A stretch of DNA of 59,147 bases from Grammothele lineata (Eukaryota > Basidiomycota > Agaricomycetes > Polyporales > Polyporaceae). The position numbers were made by a program, and so were the translations under genes. Shown one piece after another: positions 37,501 to 48,141 of the stretch. Position 1 is the first letter of the stretch, and each line of letters opens with the position of its first letter. Location: NCBI GenBank assembly GCA_002150815.3, contig NDFF03000042.1:1-59147 (forward strand), read 5' to 3'. The notes under the pieces are model-generated. The model did no database searches, had not been told where the DNA came from, and saw only the letters and a program-made list of their open reading frames with translations.

Positions 37501-38878
37501 AGCTCCTGAGTTGGAAATTGTTACAAGTGAACACGGTGAAGAGTACGAGTGATGGGTTGGTGGTGGTAGTGGATGCAGAGATGTGTACTCGACGTCCCCT
37601 TTATATTCACAAGATGCTGGCGCATCGACGTCAGTGGTATTTGGGAGTTGGTGTAAAATGACGTCAGTCCTTCCCTCGAGACACTCCCGACGAAGCATGT
37701 CATAGCAGGTCTTGCGATAGGGTTAGGGTCGATTGGCTCGTGTGGATGATACTTACCCCACAGTCTCATCCACAGAACACATATATTCTAGTGGTCTATG
37801 GATGTCATGAGATGGCCTTTCGTGCAGCTAGCAGGTACCTGCTCCAGGGTAGAAGGGAGCGAACGATGGTGACGAACCAACTGTCGCATATGTGCTAGGG
37901 TAGTAGCGCTCGTCAGCAGCATGCTCGTTGCAAGTTCGTTGTACCCTGCCGCCTGAGCGCACGAAAGACTTAGCTAAACGTACAAGAAGTATCGATTAAA
38001 TACTGAAAAGTGGAAGCCCTCCGTTGACGGGGGGTTATATTCCACGAATGAACATGAATAGAAGCGACCGCCCCAGACAACACGGAAGTCGCGGCATTGC
38101 ACTAAGAAATCTGTGATATACACATGTGTCGACCTCCAGGATGTAGAAAACGAGGCATTAATCGGATCGAGATGTCATAATTTGTATATTGGAAAAAGAT
38201 ATCTGTCCATCTGTAGGCCCAAATCACAGTACGGCGGGCCCGGAGATTCTGGCTGCCAAGCACTCAAACTCGTAGGTTTCGGCAAATCAACCAGGGCCTG
38301 GAAGGGCTGAGAAACTCAGTGGGCAGTACGAGCGTACATAGATCCCTCCGCGTAAGTCGTGCTATATGTTACAAAGTGTGCTCATGAATCGAAACATGGT
38401 AAGGAAAGAAGACGATCTGCAAGTGGGACAACTTCGGAAGGTGCATCTTCTACAAATAGGCGCCCTTGAAGCAGAGGGCATCCTTTCTGTCGGAGGCGGA
38501 CGTACGTCACATTGCAACATATATGCGCTTCAGAGGTACATTCGTGAGTGCCCAATACCACGCAGGGAATATTTTGATGATTTTAAGGTGGAGAAGACGT
38601 GAAGAAAGAGTGAAAAACGAACGTAAAGGCAATCTTCCAGCCTCGCGGGCGCGGAAGATGGCCCAAGCGCGAGCGGTCTGGTGCTCTGTTGGCTCGGAAG
38701 TTTCAGGGCGTGGGAACCACGCCATCGGGCATTCAACAAGACTCGCCCCCTCCGCACGCCGACCCCCGCCCTTCGTCGCCCCCAACCACCACCGCCGCCA
38801 GCGTGCCCCTCAAGAAATCGACCTCTCCCATCGTATTCCGATACATAGACCCCTCAACACACACCTCTTTCAACTACT
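37501..38878. other. Long intergenic region before histone H3
   Basis: About 1.4 kb. Open frames at 38366-38602 and 38466-38921 lack coding features. The last 300 bases should be the histone H3 promoter; the 150 bases before the ATG are rich in CCC and CACC strings. No histone H4 partner is seen on either side. Confidence 0.45.
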
Positions 38879-39690
38879 ATGGCCCGTACTAAGGTCAGTC
38901 GATACTCTCTCTTTCATCTAACCTTCTCGACGTCGTCGCTGACGATGCCTTCGATAGCAAACCGCTCGCAAGTCCACCGGAGGTTGGTACTCGTTTCTCG
39001 ATATTCTCGCTGTATTCGAGCTCCTAGTAAGACCATCGAAGACTAAATATATGTCTATCATCCAGGCAAGGCCCCCCGTAAGCAGCTCGCCACGAAGCAG
39101 GCGAGGAAGACGGCGGCGGCGGTACGTTCCCCCAACCCCCTCTGCGAGGAAGAGCAAAGCTGACGGTTGACTGGGCTGCGGGTTTCCATGCGGTTCCGAC
39201 CCCGAACCGCCCCCTCGTGTTGTTGTTTGTTTTTGTTTTCCCTCCGATCCAGTCCGCCACCGGCGGTGTCAAGAAGCCGCACCGTTTCCGGCCCGGGACG
39301 GTCGCCCTCCGTGAAATTCGGCGCTACCAGAAGTCCACCGAGCTCCTGATCCGGAAGCTCCCCTTCCAGCGTCTCGTTCGTGAGATCGCTCAGGACTTCA
39401 AGGTATGTGCTTGTGTGGACGTGTGCTCGTCGTCGTGTATACTGACTGCTGGTGTTGCGCAGACCGACCTCCGTTTCCAGTCCTCCGCCGTCATGGCTCT
39501 TCAGGAGGCTGCTGAGGCTTACCTCGTCTCGCTCTTCGAGGACACTAACCTCGCCGCCATCCACGCCAAGCGTGTCACTATCCAGCCCAAGGATCTCGTA
39601 AGTCTTGTGTCAAGCACGTCACTGCTTAGTTGTTCAATGACGTCTCTTTGACAGGCCCTTGCCCGTCGTCTCCGTGGCGAGCGCTCTTAA
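38879..39690 (+). CDS. Histone H3 with two extra residues in the tail
   Basis: Six exons (38879-38893, 38958-38982, 39066-39121, 39253-39402, 39463-39597, 39655-39690) encode 138 residues. The tail [19 protein letters not shown] is canonical; Lys4, Lys9, Lys14, Lys27 and Lys36 equivalents are present. The core ([57 protein letters not shown]) is normal and ends GERS. After LATK it reads [16 protein letters not shown], so residue 24 is Gln, and eleven positions separate Lys27 from Lys36 instead of nine. The extra codons are at the join of exons 3 and 4, and no other usable splice site removes them. Nucleosome component; whether it is the main H3 or a variant cannot be told here. Confidence 0.93.
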
Positions 39691-41151
39691 GCGCTTCACC
39701 TCTCGGCGGCTCGGCTTGACCGTCCCTATATTCCTCTCCCTGTCCTCTCGTATTTCGCTCGTCTTGTCCAGTCTGCTCACAGATCTTGTATTGTAATGCC
39801 TTGTCCATGCCGTCGCAGGGCATATATCGGATGATTTCTCGCTATATTTTCTGTGGGACGGTTGTTGACACACACCTCCATTCTGAGAACTCGTGTTCAA
39901 TAAAACATGGTGGAGTGGTATTACCGATCCTGCCATTCTAATGAATGAACGCAGTCAGGACACACATCGACGTTGCCTATCCGCATGTCATTTCTGCCTA
40001 AAGTTCGTGTGTTTCAGGGATGGCTCCGACCTACCCCTGCTATTCACATGGCCAAAGCTTTGCTCATCTGATTACGAAGTCGTTGCGAAAATATTAATGT
40101 CGATGGGATTGTCATTACAGGTGATGGGTACTGGTTCTCTTTGCGAAGACCACATTCCGGAGATTGCTAACCTTAGATGAAGTGGAATGGTACTACGCCG
40201 TAGGGTTGATCTATCTGGCAATGAGTGTCGAGCTTAGAGCGACATCCTTTCGTCTCGTCCCTTACTGGTAGCAGCTCCCATTGCAAAGTTATTAGGCCTC
40301 GAGGACCGGCGATTGTAGGGCTGTATTGCTCAACGGCCTGCCCAATGTCCCCATAAGCCGAGCTAACCCATCGGATCAATTCATTAGTAGGGTCGGAGCG
40401 CGCGGAGATTAGGGCTACTCCGAGAGTGATGACGTCACCGTGAGCAGCGGACGTTGAGTCGTACTACCAATTGGCTAGATCTTCCATCTCGTCTGCACAT
40501 GTCCGGGAGAAAGGCCCTGGCATGTGCATGAATGCCTAGACTTGATAGAGCATCTCGCGAGTCCGGGAAAAGAAGATGGAGCGCCGCGGGCCGTCAGCGG
40601 GGCCGGCACGGCGGTGATGTATGAGTGAGAAGATGCGCCGACATGTCGTTTTGGCGCACTGCATCCTGCGGAGGGTTGATCGTTTGTGTTTTTCCCAGAC
40701 GCTCTTGATGTTGCAAAGTCGCCCGCCAATCCTCGCTCGCATCCTATTATGACGGCTCTATACACGGGATTTAGCTCTTCACTATGTCCGCTCTCTCTGT
40801 CAAGCTATTCAGTGCCCAAGCTGTCCCTACCGCCTCTAAATAAGGATGAGGAGCACTGAAACAGTGATGTCGAATCCCGAATAACATGGACTTGGGGCCG
40901 TAAGCGGGTCGTGGGTAAGGATCTATCAGGCCAATACTTGGCCGGAGTAATAATGCAGGCAGTTACCGGGACCTGAACTCTATCAAAGTTCGCCTGGCAC
41001 TGGCGACGGACGCTTGGGCGAGCTCAGTGTCCGCTGCGTGCATGTCCGTGCGACCTCGTCCTCCGTACGTCCCCTCCTCTCTCCGCCATACGACGAGTAA
41101 CCCTCCACCCCTGCGTCGTTGCAGGCGCCGTTGAAGCGCGCACCGTAGAGC
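39691..41151. other. Long intergenic region between core genes and the paralog array
   Basis: About 1.46 kb without a supported gene. It marks the boundary between the conserved housekeeping block and the tandem array on the right. Weak open frames (for example minus strand 40475-40765) have no recognisable features. Confidence 0.5.
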
Positions 41152-42721
41152 ATGCGGGTCGTCGCCGCTTGCTGGGCCCACTTCTTCCTACTATGCCTCT
41201 CTCTCCACGTCTCTCCCACCTTGGCCGCGACCAACATCACTATCGACGACCAACAGCCAGCCAGCGGCGCCGACCAGGTCATCTCCTTTGCGCCGGATGG
41301 AAAGTGGGCGAACGGCCAAGAGTGCACTACATGTGCCCTCTTCCCCGACATCGACGCGAAACAGCCTTTCGATGGGACATGGCACGATTCCACATACCAC
41401 CCAGGCGACGAGCCTGGTCAAATAACGGCGTCATTCACCGGGACCGCGGTCTACGTTTTCAATATCATTGCGAACAACTTCGGTGGTATCACGACTTTCA
41501 CGAACTTGACATTCTACATCGACAACCAACTCGTAGGTTCGTACACCCACACCCCCACAAACGATGCTTCCGTTTCCTACCGCGTTCCCGTCTACACCAA
41601 TGCGTCTCTGTCAAATCAAGAACATTTAATCAAGATCGTGAATGGCGGTGGAGACACTGCATCCCTCATTCTCTTCGACTTCATCGCATATACTTCCCAG
41701 GACACAATATCCACTCCCTCCAGTGTTCCATCTTCAGGTCTGAGCTCGCGAGCCGCGGCCTCAAACTCCACAACCAGTTCTTCATCCACTACTGTATCCC
41801 CCACGCAGTCAGCCTCCAGCGGCAGCTCCACCCCGGTCAGCGCAATTGTCGGCGGAGTTGTGGGAGGCGTTGGCGGTCTCGTCATACTCGTTCTTGGGAT
41901 TCTCTTTTGCCTCCGACGACGACGCAACGAGCCCGACCCAGAGGATCCCGCTAACAAAATCGAGCCCTTTACCGCAACACGTCCCGGAGCTTCACAGCCA
42001 CAGCGACGAGCCTCCCGTGCGCCTGCATTACCCAGCTTGCGGTTCGGCCGCACGCGCCTTATGGCGGGGCCAGGCTCCTCCGTCAGCGGGTCCACTGCCA
42101 GTGAGTGCATCCGTTTCATCCACCACCCCACCACCCTTCTTCGCATCCCTATTCCGCCATAACGGCGCAGCGCTCCGAACAGAGAGCTGACGCGCGGCTT
42201 CGCTGACAGCGTCGTCCGAGCCGCTAATGCCGCTGAGCGGCGGCCACCGCCCTACCTTACCACCCCTCTCTACCGCGGCGGCGAGCACGTCTCGCTCTGA
42301 TCGCTCGCACGTGCGCGACCAGCTCGCGCAGCGCATCGCTGCGCTCGAGGAGCAAATGCGGACGCTCGAATCCGGCCAAGCCCAGGCGTCGACGCCCACC
42401 GCGGCAGACCGAGACAGCAGCCGTGGACGTGGCCGCGGGCGCGGCGCCCACGCCGACACGCCTACCAGCGCTAGCGCCAGCGGAAGTGGGAGCGGAAGCG
42501 GGAGCGGGAGCCAGAGCGGGGCGTCGAGCCAGCAGTCCCCGGGAGCGTCGAGCCGGTCGCGTGGAGGCCGGTCGCGCGGGCGGCGGACGCGGGGTTCGGG
42601 GCACAGCGCGGGCCTGCGCAATGAGCTCGCGTCGCTCCGGAGTGAAATCCAGGAGCTGCGGGCGGAGATGGAGAGGGATCAGAGGCTGCTCGCGGAGGCG
42701 CCGCCGCTGTACAACCCGTGA
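41152..42721 (+). CDS. Array member A: single-pass surface protein, PPLY tail
   Basis: Two exons (41152-42100, 42210-42721; GTGAGT donor) encode 486 residues. Signal peptide 1-25, then the outer domain: TNITIDD with an N-glycan sequon, a CTTC pair, DGTWHDSTYHPGDE, FTGTAVYVFNIIANNFGG and ILFDFIAYTS near its end. A Ser/Thr stalk leads to a Gly-rich membrane helix at about 231-254 (AIVGGVVGGVGGLVILVLG) and RRRR. The cytoplasmic tail has a helix DQLAQRIAALEEQMRTLES, a Gly-Arg run, a Ser-Gly repeat, a second helix LRNELASLRSEIQELRAEM, and ends AEAPPLYNP. Predicted cell-surface sensor or adhesin; no enzyme motif is visible. Without the intron the frame would end at 42162 in poor coding sequence. 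Confidence 0.85.
42479..42520 (+). repeat. Hexanucleotide Ser-Gly repeat in member A
   Basis: Seven consecutive six-base units of the type AGCGGR/AGYGGG (one unit is AGCCAG) encode a Ser-Gly linker in the cytoplasmic tail of member A. Such a run is prone to length change, so alleles may differ in linker length while keeping the frame. Confidence 0.85.
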
Positions 42722-43674
42722 GCTCGTCCACTCAGACCGTGTATGGGGGAAGTGAGCGAGGGAAGAGGTCGGGTGGATGGTGGCGGCGGCGCGGCCAGGG
42801 GCGGGGGCGGTTGCTGTGAGGAGTGGATTGGATGTGGGATGTTGTTGGGTAAGTGCGTCGTCGGTCTCCTTATGGTAGACCGCTCATGGCTGATGTCGAC
42901 GGTATGCGCTGCAGGGTTGTTGGGCGTTTGGCGCTTTCTTGTACTATTTAGGAGTGCGATCTGTTGTTGTATTATCCGGGCCCATTCGGACAATATTTGC
43001 AGAGGTGTGGCCTGTTTTCTGCTTCTTGCGTTACGTTGGTTGTCCGACTACGCCGAACATCTTGTCGTCTGAACCAATGGTGATACGTTTCCAGGTCCAT
43101 CGCTTCTCGATCCCACCTCTCATCGTTGTTAGTCGAGGAATGCCACAAATTTTGCTTGACCGTCAAGATGGCTCTGTTAAGTCTGTCATCGTTGTGGCGG
43201 CGGGAGGGGCCGTGCATATCACACATCCGCGCTTAACCACAGTGTCTTCACTTAAGGCACGAAACGCATCCAGACACGATCCCCCGCCCCTCGCATACCC
43301 ACTGCAAACCTCGTATCGTTACGCACGAGTGTTATAGATTGCATATTGACTCGATCGCACCATGAGGTTAGTGAATGAGCATCCTTTTTATCTGGATGAC
43401 TCAAATGCTCATTCTACCTGTTTTTACCCCCCGAAAATAATGTTCACCGACAGACATGAAGGCCCTGGTGCATTACAGTGGGATCAGTCTAAATCATCGC
43501 CCGTGACATCTTCTCTGGGTGCGCAGAATTCCTCTACAATCTTCTGTCATCTCCACTTGCTCCTCTATTATGTATTGCCCTGTCGTTAACTCTTGACCTT
43601 TAGTAGATGCTACCCAATCGACTTACGGCGGGCAAGGACCTAGTGGCGGTATCGGCATCGCCGGGATTGCCACC
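42722..43674. other. Gap between array members A and B
   Basis: No outer-domain sequence (IDD, CxxC or TWHD) was found here in any plus frame, although member B would need it. 43608-43674 continues the frame of B upstream as STYGGQGPSGGIGIAGIAT, reading like the juxtamembrane segment of a paralog, after a possible CTTTAG acceptor. Confidence 0.5.
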
Positions 43675-44625
43675 ATGGCCGTTTTTCTTGGGATCCTGGG
43701 TTCCACCGTAGTGGTCCTATCCATCTGCCTCTTCCGGGCTCGCAGGCATCTGAAGCGCCTGCAGAAAAGCCGACATTCCAATAGCAACAGACGTGACGAG
43801 ACCCGTTGGGACAACGAGCGACTGGCCAGGCAGCGGCCACCCAGTTCGCCAGTACCCTCGCGCGTGTGGGCATTGCATCCGTCTTCTCTTGCCTTCGGTC
43901 CGCGGGCAGAATCCCGTACTGCGCTCCTGCCTCAGTACGCGTCCACGGAAGCGCGTGCTGACGGAGGCCGCCTCTCACCACCGTTACCTCGTTCCGTCCC
44001 CTTCATCCGCCAACCACATCCCCGATCCCCTCCCTTCGAACCGCCGCCCTCGCACCACCCCTTCAGTCCTGCGTCATCAGGCGTACCGTCTGCCGCCGGC
44101 TCTGCGCCGCTGTCGCGTGGCAGCTCCCACTCGTCCTCGTCTCGCATCCATGAGCAACTTCGGCGCCTTGAAACCCGCATGCGCAGCTTCCGACGCGTCC
44201 GCCGGGAGGCGAGAAGGGAAGGGGAGGGCGAGTGGACCAGGTGTGCCGACGTTCCGGCCCCGGCGTTGTCTGTCTCGGGTACGGATGCGTCGGCACGCGT
44301 GGCTGAGCTCGATGAACGGCTGCGTATCCTCAAGCAGCAGCTACGCCTGTTCAGGCGCACGCAGGGAAGACATCGGCGGTTTCACCTCGTGAATGCGGGC
44401 GCGGGCGAGGCCTCGGAGGCGGGGAGCGAGATGGGAAAGAGGAGCGGGAAATGGCGGCTCGGCGGGGGCGGCACTGAAGACGACTCCGGATACAAGAGCG
44501 AGGCGAAGAAAGCGATGGCGGCGTTGAAGGCGCAGATACGGCTCGTAGAGAGGACGTTGGTGGAGGAGAGACGTCTGCTCGACGAGAGCCTCCCGCGGCC
44601 GGGCGCTGATAGGTATTCGCAGTGA
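43675..44625 (+). CDS. Array member B: paralog lacking the outer domain
   Basis: From ATG 43675, set in GCCACCATGG (a strong start context), the frame gives 316 residues: a membrane helix at 1-20 (AVFLGILGSTVVVLSICLF), basic RARRHLKR, and a long cytoplasmic part. That part has helix HEQLRRLETRMRSFRRVRR, the block CADVPAPALSVSGTDASARV, helix VAELDERLRILKQQLRLFRR, a Gly-rich linker and a last helix LKAQIRLVERTLVEERRLL before ESLPRPG. Order and sequence match the tail of member C. The frame is open upstream to about 43608, so it may be the last exon of a gene whose outer domain is lost or displaced. It could still be made as a signal-anchored protein. Confidence 0.65.
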   Translation: MAVFLGILGSTVVVLSICLFRARRHLKRLQKSRHSNSNRRDETRWDNERLARQRPPSSPVPSRVWALHPSSLAFGPRAESRTALLPQYASTEARADGGRLSPPLPRSVPFIRQPHPRSPPFEPPPSHHPFSPASSGVPSAAGSAPLSRGSSHSSSSRIHEQLRRLETRMRSFRRVRREARREGEGEWTRCADVPAPALSVSGTDASARVAELDERLRILKQQLRLFRRTQGRHRRFHLVNAGAGEASEAGSEMGKRSGKWRLGGGGTEDDSGYKSEAKKAMAALKAQIRLVERTLVEERRLLDESLPRPGADRYSQ

Positions 44626-45849
44626 GGTGCGGCGGCGATGTGGTTGTGGGAGGTTACGGTAGGCGCCGTGTCAGCTGTCATCGGGGCTGTCGAAGAGAGT
44701 AAATGAGAACCTCATTACGCGTTGGGTTTTCTCCTTATCGCGAGGTCTGAAGCCTGAGCTCACACCAAACCGCCACCAAGTCGCAGATCGGGCCCTCGGT
44801 GGTTCAGACTTCAGGAGGCTGGCAGCGGCGATGAACTGAGGTGAGATCACTCTGAAACTTCCTGCCAGCACACCTTGACTGACTTCTCGGCTTTCGTGGC
44901 TAACCCGTTCAACCCCTCTCCTCGGTAGCGGTCGATGAGACTCCTTGCCTACATGTGTCGTCTCATGCTCCTTTGAGTGAAGACTCATTGGAGGATTCTG
45001 GATGTCGAAGTGATATTCTCGGTTGGCAATCTGCGTGCATTTACTAGACACAATTCGAGGTCGTTCGGTGAGTGTCGCAGCGGTGTCACGGGCCTGCTAG
45101 TAACTCGATGAACCAGGAATAACGTGAAGTCAGCGGGGAAGTAGTCAAATATACTCGCTTAATTGGTGTAGCCAGATATTCCACTCCATTCACGCGCAAA
45201 AATTGCGTCTCTGGACTCCAGGACAACGTCGTGAACCACTGAGTGCGGAGTTATTCGGCTACTTCGTATGCATCGCCGCTCGTCCACGTTGCGGCTGTTT
45301 CGCTGGCAGTGAGCGGCAAGTCGTTTTGTTGAGCGCGCATTTCTTGATCACACAGTACCTCACAGCCCCCGAACAGCAACGGGCCGCCAGGAAATACCGG
45401 CCGTCGGCCGTCAGTGGCTGTATGCAAGCGGCGGGTGCCATGAAGCGGTATCGAAGTTCCAATCGGCAACTCCCCTCCACTTCCCATGTTTGAGATTCCG
45501 ACGAGCGCCGCATATTGCGTATTCCACCTGCTTTAGGTGTTCGGAAATAGCCTTGATTGTGTGGCATGCCCAATTGATACAGATGTATCGCCTGCCGACC
45601 TCTGTTCGTCACGCCATGGGTTGTCGCTTCCGAGCGTGGTGGCAATCTTCCTTATGCTGGTGTCCATTCTTCTAGGCAACCATTCATGCTACTGTTGTGT
45701 GGCAGTTGCCGTCTGACAACGCCTTTATAGACGGAGAACCGCTCAAGGACCAGACACCTACTTACTCCCTCAACACTGTCGGACCTGGTATGTGCCCATA
45801 CGATATCCTTACTGAATGTTCTCATCCACCTTCGTTAATTTGTTTCAGT
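44626..45849. other. Gap between array members B and C
   Basis: No supported gene. In the frame of C, just upstream of its start (about 45727-45790), the sequence reads FIDGEPLKDQTPTYSLNTVG, which loosely recalls the IDD..GD..TG..PTY opening of the outer domain and may be a decayed copy. A 128-codon minus-strand frame at 45259-45645 has no support. Confidence 0.4.
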
Positions 45850-47448
45850 ATGAAACTACCAGTTCCTGCACTCCTATCCGCCTCTCTATGGGCGCTGAAA
45901 ACCGCAGCAACTCTCGTGAATCGTACTATAGACGACACCCTCGGAGACGAGCAAACTGCTCAAAAACCTCAGTACCACCCGCAAAAGGATGGGTTTGCTC
46001 AAGGGAATATTTGTTCGGGATGCGACGTCTTCCCGTTCGTGAACGCTAGCCTGGTACGAGACGGTACCTGGCATGACGGGACGGCCCGGTATAAAACCAC
46101 TAATCAGTCTTCAATCACGGCCAATTTCACGGGCAGTGCGGTCTATGTGTACTTTCTTATCGCCAACACGATCAAAAACGGGTTGACGACGACGTTCACA
46201 AATCTCACTTTCCACATTGACGGGGACCAAGTAGGCAATTTTACGCATTATCCGGACAAGACCCGTCCCACAATTGAATACAACGTCCTCGTGTACTCCA
46301 ATGCCAGCATCCCGACGGGCATCCACACATTCGTCATTCGATCCGCGAGCGTCACACAAGACTCGCTCCTTCTATTCGACTACATGACGTACACTCAAGA
46401 CGACGGCGTTACCGAATCGTCCCCTTCAGGTTCAACTCCGGTCTCAACGTCAGTTTCATCCGCTCATAATAGTCCGTCACACGCCCTAGCGTCGACTCCC
46501 GGCCCTTCTTCGGCCCACCACCCTCCAACCCTTAGTGCCCGAGACACCGCTCTCATCGCCACGCTCCTTGCCGTGGTCGCAGTTGCTTGTCTCATATTTG
46601 CGACCATTGTTATGGTCCGTCGTCGCCGTCGCAAGGGCGCCCAAACCAGCACAAGGAATAGTACTGGCTCTCAACCTAGAGGCCCGGCATTTGGCAACAC
46701 TTATCCGCGGGCTAGCAATCCGGCGTCATTACACCCATCCCGGAGCAACGCTCCCTCTCCCATCTCACGTACAGGCTCGCGCAGTCCGCTCCTGGTCGAT
46801 TCCCCTCTCATTTCTCCGTCATCTCCGCAGGTCATCGCGTCCAATCTCCGCGGTGCTATGCCGAGGCCACCCATGCATCCCACGGATGTGCCTGCGTCGG
46901 TGTTCACTTCGACAGAAACGGCCTTTGTGCAACAGAGGGAAGATGACAGACGACTCGATGAGATGCTCGGCCGACTCCGAGAAGTCGAGAGCGCGTTGCT
47001 GAGGACAGAAGAACGACGGAAGCATCGCAGGCGGGCTGCCAGGCGAGCCGCCACCAGCCCCCAGCCGACACTCGACGACCCTCGCATGCACGACCATCGT
47101 CCTGGGAGCCGTATCGATGTGCCCGCGCCGGCCTTGTCCATCACTAGTACGGAGGCATCAGTGCGCATAAAGGAGCTCAAGATGCGAATGCGAACGCTCA
47201 AGGAGCGGCGTAGAGAGCTGCAGCTCGCGCGCAAGCGGCGACTAGAGCTCCGAGTTGTGAACGCGCGGGAGAACGATTCCCAAGACTCGGAGTCAGCGCT
47301 CGACGCCGCCGGGTGCCTCGGGGAGGTGGATGGGACGGACAAACCCCTTGCGACAGTGGATGTGCAAATCAGGCGTGTGCAAAGACAGATCGCAGACCAT
47401 TTGCGGTTGGTGGGCGAGAGCTTGCCGAGGTCTAGGAGTAGGCGGTAA
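45850..47448 (+). CDS. Array member C: single-pass surface protein with DVPAPAL tail
   Basis: A single exon of 532 codons. Signal peptide MKLPVPALLSASLWALKTAA, outer domain with VNRTIDDTLGD, ICSGCD, DGTWHDGTARY, FTGSAVYVYFLIAN and LLLFDYMTYTQD, then a Ser/Thr/Pro stalk, a membrane helix at about 234-256 (ALIATLLAVVAVACLIFATIV) without the Gly pairs of its sisters, and RRRRRKG. The tail is the longest kind: helix RRLDEMLGRLREVESALLR, block RIDVPAPALSITSTEASVRI, helix IKELKMRMRTLKERRRELQ, a variable linker and QIRRVQRQIADHLRLVGESL. Start at 45850 chosen because it directly precedes the signal peptide; the open frame upstream is not needed. Confidence 0.87.
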   Translation: MKLPVPALLSASLWALKTAATLVNRTIDDTLGDEQTAQKPQYHPQKDGFAQGNICSGCDVFPFVNASLVRDGTWHDGTARYKTTNQSSITANFTGSAVYVYFLIANTIKNGLTTTFTNLTFHIDGDQVGNFTHYPDKTRPTIEYNVLVYSNASIPTGIHTFVIRSASVTQDSLLLFDYMTYTQDDGVTESSPSGSTPVSTSVSSAHNSPSHALASTPGPSSAHHPPTLSARDTALIATLLAVVAVACLIFATIVMVRRRRRKGAQTSTRNSTGSQPRGPAFGNTYPRASNPASLHPSRSNAPSPISRTGSRSPLLVDSPLISPSSPQVIASNLRGAMPRPPMHPTDVPASVFTSTETAFVQQREDDRRLDEMLGRLREVESALLRTEERRKHRRRAARRAATSPQPTLDDPRMHDHRPGSRIDVPAPALSITSTEASVRIKELKMRMRTLKERRRELQLARKRRLELRVVNARENDSQDSESALDAAGCLGEVDGTDKPLATVDVQIRRVQRQIADHLRLVGESLPRSRSRR

Positions 47449-48141
47449 TCTGTCGATGGTGGTCCCGGGTTGCCAGGTTTGTGAACGCTCCTTCCTGATT
47501 TCCATGTTTCTACACGACACAAGTTGTGGCACATACCATTACTGTATCATTTCCAGTAGATGTTTGTAGCACCGAGGTTGTTCGTAGGGCACTCCCATTT
47601 GGCTATTTGTGTAAAGTGTAGTGTTGGAGCCTTGATTAGCGCTTCCGTTGACAGTAGACGCTCGAGGCGGGCTGTGTTGCGAAGATGATGTCATTTTGAG
47701 TGTTCTCCCAACAATCCAACAACGCCCAAGTCGCTCGCGCGCGAACGTCAGGTCCCCGACATGAACGACACTTCAAACTCAAGTGCTAGAATTCAAGATG
47801 CGGTCTGAATGTTGCGGGCAGAGAATATCTTGCCTCAACTCGCGTGCCTAGCGTATCTAACGGCAGCGGGCTCCGGTCCCATGCCAGCGCGACGGACGAG
47901 ACGCCAGAGGGTGAGACTATCCATCAGGAAGACAGACGGCGGACCGCTCATCATTCACAGGACCATGCCATTTGTGTCCACGAAGCTTCGTGCATCATTC
48001 GTGTCATGCGCGGCCGGCCGTAACTCAATCAGCGGGTAGACAAGGGTGGATAGGGCGGACTGGGCTCGAAGCACAGGTGAGAGCTTTAACCCTCTACCTC
48101 GTCCTGGCTGCACGCCTCGCTTTCTCCCTTGTATAGTATTC
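47449..48141. other. Gap between array members C and D
   Basis: No coding signal seen. Probably terminator of C and promoter of D. Confidence 0.5.

Noticed and set aside
41152..42162. Member A read straight through to the stop at 42162
   Set aside because: The last 20 codons lack coding character, and the GTGAGT intron leads to a tail that matches the paralogs.
45259..45645. 128-codon minus-strand frame between B and C
   Set aside because: No family features, and no matching frame in the other array gaps.
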